A DNA stretch of 64,000 nucleotides from NCBI GenBank assembly GCA_030055595.1, contig JASFYH010000003.1:1-64000 (forward strand), in the 5' to 3' direction. Source of the stretch: Archaeoglobales archaeon (GTDB lineage Archaea > Halobacteriota > Archaeoglobi > Archaeoglobales > Archaeoglobaceae). How positions within the stretch are numbered: position 1 is the first letter of the stretch; the number at the start of each line of letters is the position of its first letter. The notes beneath the pieces were generated by a model. That model was not told the origin of the DNA. It saw only the letters and a list, made by a program, of their open reading frames with translations, and did no database searches. The translations under genes and the position numbers were made by a program. This document shows positions 63,352 to 64,000 of the stretch, in pieces.

Positions 63352-64000
63352 TCAACTAAGCAGATCCTTAAAAAGCTCTATTAGCGAGGGGTTGCTCCTG
63401 AGCAGTTCAACAACGATCGCTTGAACGCTCATCTCCTCGATCTTCTTTCCAGCTATACTCCTTGCGAGGCTGTTTAGTGTTGGATCGTCAAGCTTTAAGA
63501 AGAATTCCTGAAGCTTTTTATTCCTCCTAAGCTTCCCTCCAAAGTCTGCCTTCCAGAGTTCATCGTAGCGTCTCAAAAAGCGGACAGAAAAGTCATTCTT
63601 TGCTACCGCTTCAGAGGCAACAAGTCCCGCATGGTAGCCCGCACTTAAGGCATTCGCAATTCCTCCGCCTGTGATCGGATCCGAGTGATATGCTGCGTCT
63701 CCGCAGAGCATTATGTTGTCTGTAACCGCTGTTTCGATCTCTCCATAGACTGGAACCGCTCCCGCTACAAATTCAACTATTTTGCCCTTTATTCCCAATT
63801 TCTCGATAAATCTGTCAAGGTAACACTTTGCTGGCATTTTTGCAATTGAAGGCAAAACTCCAATGCCAACGTTTGCAGATCTATCGCCCTTAGGAAAGAT
63901 CCATGCGTAGCCACCGGGAGCCAATTCGTTGCCAAGATAGAAGTATGTGTAGTTCTCATCAATGTCTAATCCCGTCATTAGATATTGAGCACAGCTCTCG
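63352..64000 (-). CDS. Geranylgeranyl reductase family protein (truncated at right edge)
   Basis: [50 protein letters not shown]; frame stays open to the window end ([16 protein letters not shown]). Confidence 0.9.
   Translation of the reverse strand, partial: ESCAQYLMTGLDIDENYTYFYLGNELAPGGYAWIFPKGDRSANVGIGVLPSIAKMPAKCYLDRFIEKLGIKGKIVEFVAGAVPVYGEIETAVTDNIMLCGDAAYHSDPITGGGIANALSAGYHAGLVASEAVAKNDFSVRFLRRYDELWKADFGGKLRRNKKLQEFFLKLDDPTLNSLARSIAGKKIEEMSVQAIVVELLRSNPSLIELFKDLLS

Noticed and set aside
52388-64000. Possible cas genes beside the array
   Set aside because: Neighbours read as MATE, Clp1-like kinase, radical SAM, Arv-like trio, PLD, MptA, HTH, kinase and GGR; no Cas signature (including Cas1, Cas2, Cas4, Cas6, Cas3, Cas10)

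Overview
The window is a gene-dense archaeal chromosome segment, almost certainly from the Archaeoglobales. Evidence: F420/methanopterin enzymes, a CRISPR repeat that I recall as the Archaeoglobus fulgidus type, and an hsr1-cdc48-hsp20 heat-shock operon. Species was not determined. Main contents: a pyruvoyl arginine decarboxylase / deoxyhypusine synthase pair; a four-gene coupled cassette with roadblock-like and coiled-coil proteins of unknown role (7.6-9.4 kb); a 1455-aa subtilase/beta-helix/CARDB surface protein with a PGF-CTERM-like tail; a heat-shock operon preceded by a perfect CTAAC-N5-GTTAG operator; the RNase P RNA gene, absent from the ORF track and overlapped by a CDS stop; hypA with a MinD-type ATPase beside a group 3b-like [NiFe] hydrogenase operon; a TAXI-TRAP / CoA-transferase / acyl-CoA synthetase / 4-hydroxybutyryl-CoA dehydratase / MaoC cluster with a 10-bp-arm palindrome in its divergent promoter and a 22-codon ATGA-coupled micro-ORF; a CbiMQO metal transporter; a CRISPR array of 48 repeats with no cas genes in the window; three tRNAs; an AF1577-like radical SAM/SPASM enzyme; and an Era-like GTPase/OapB/OapC trio. 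Both window ends cut through genes. All family calls come from reading the sequence and from recalled knowledge. No searches were run.
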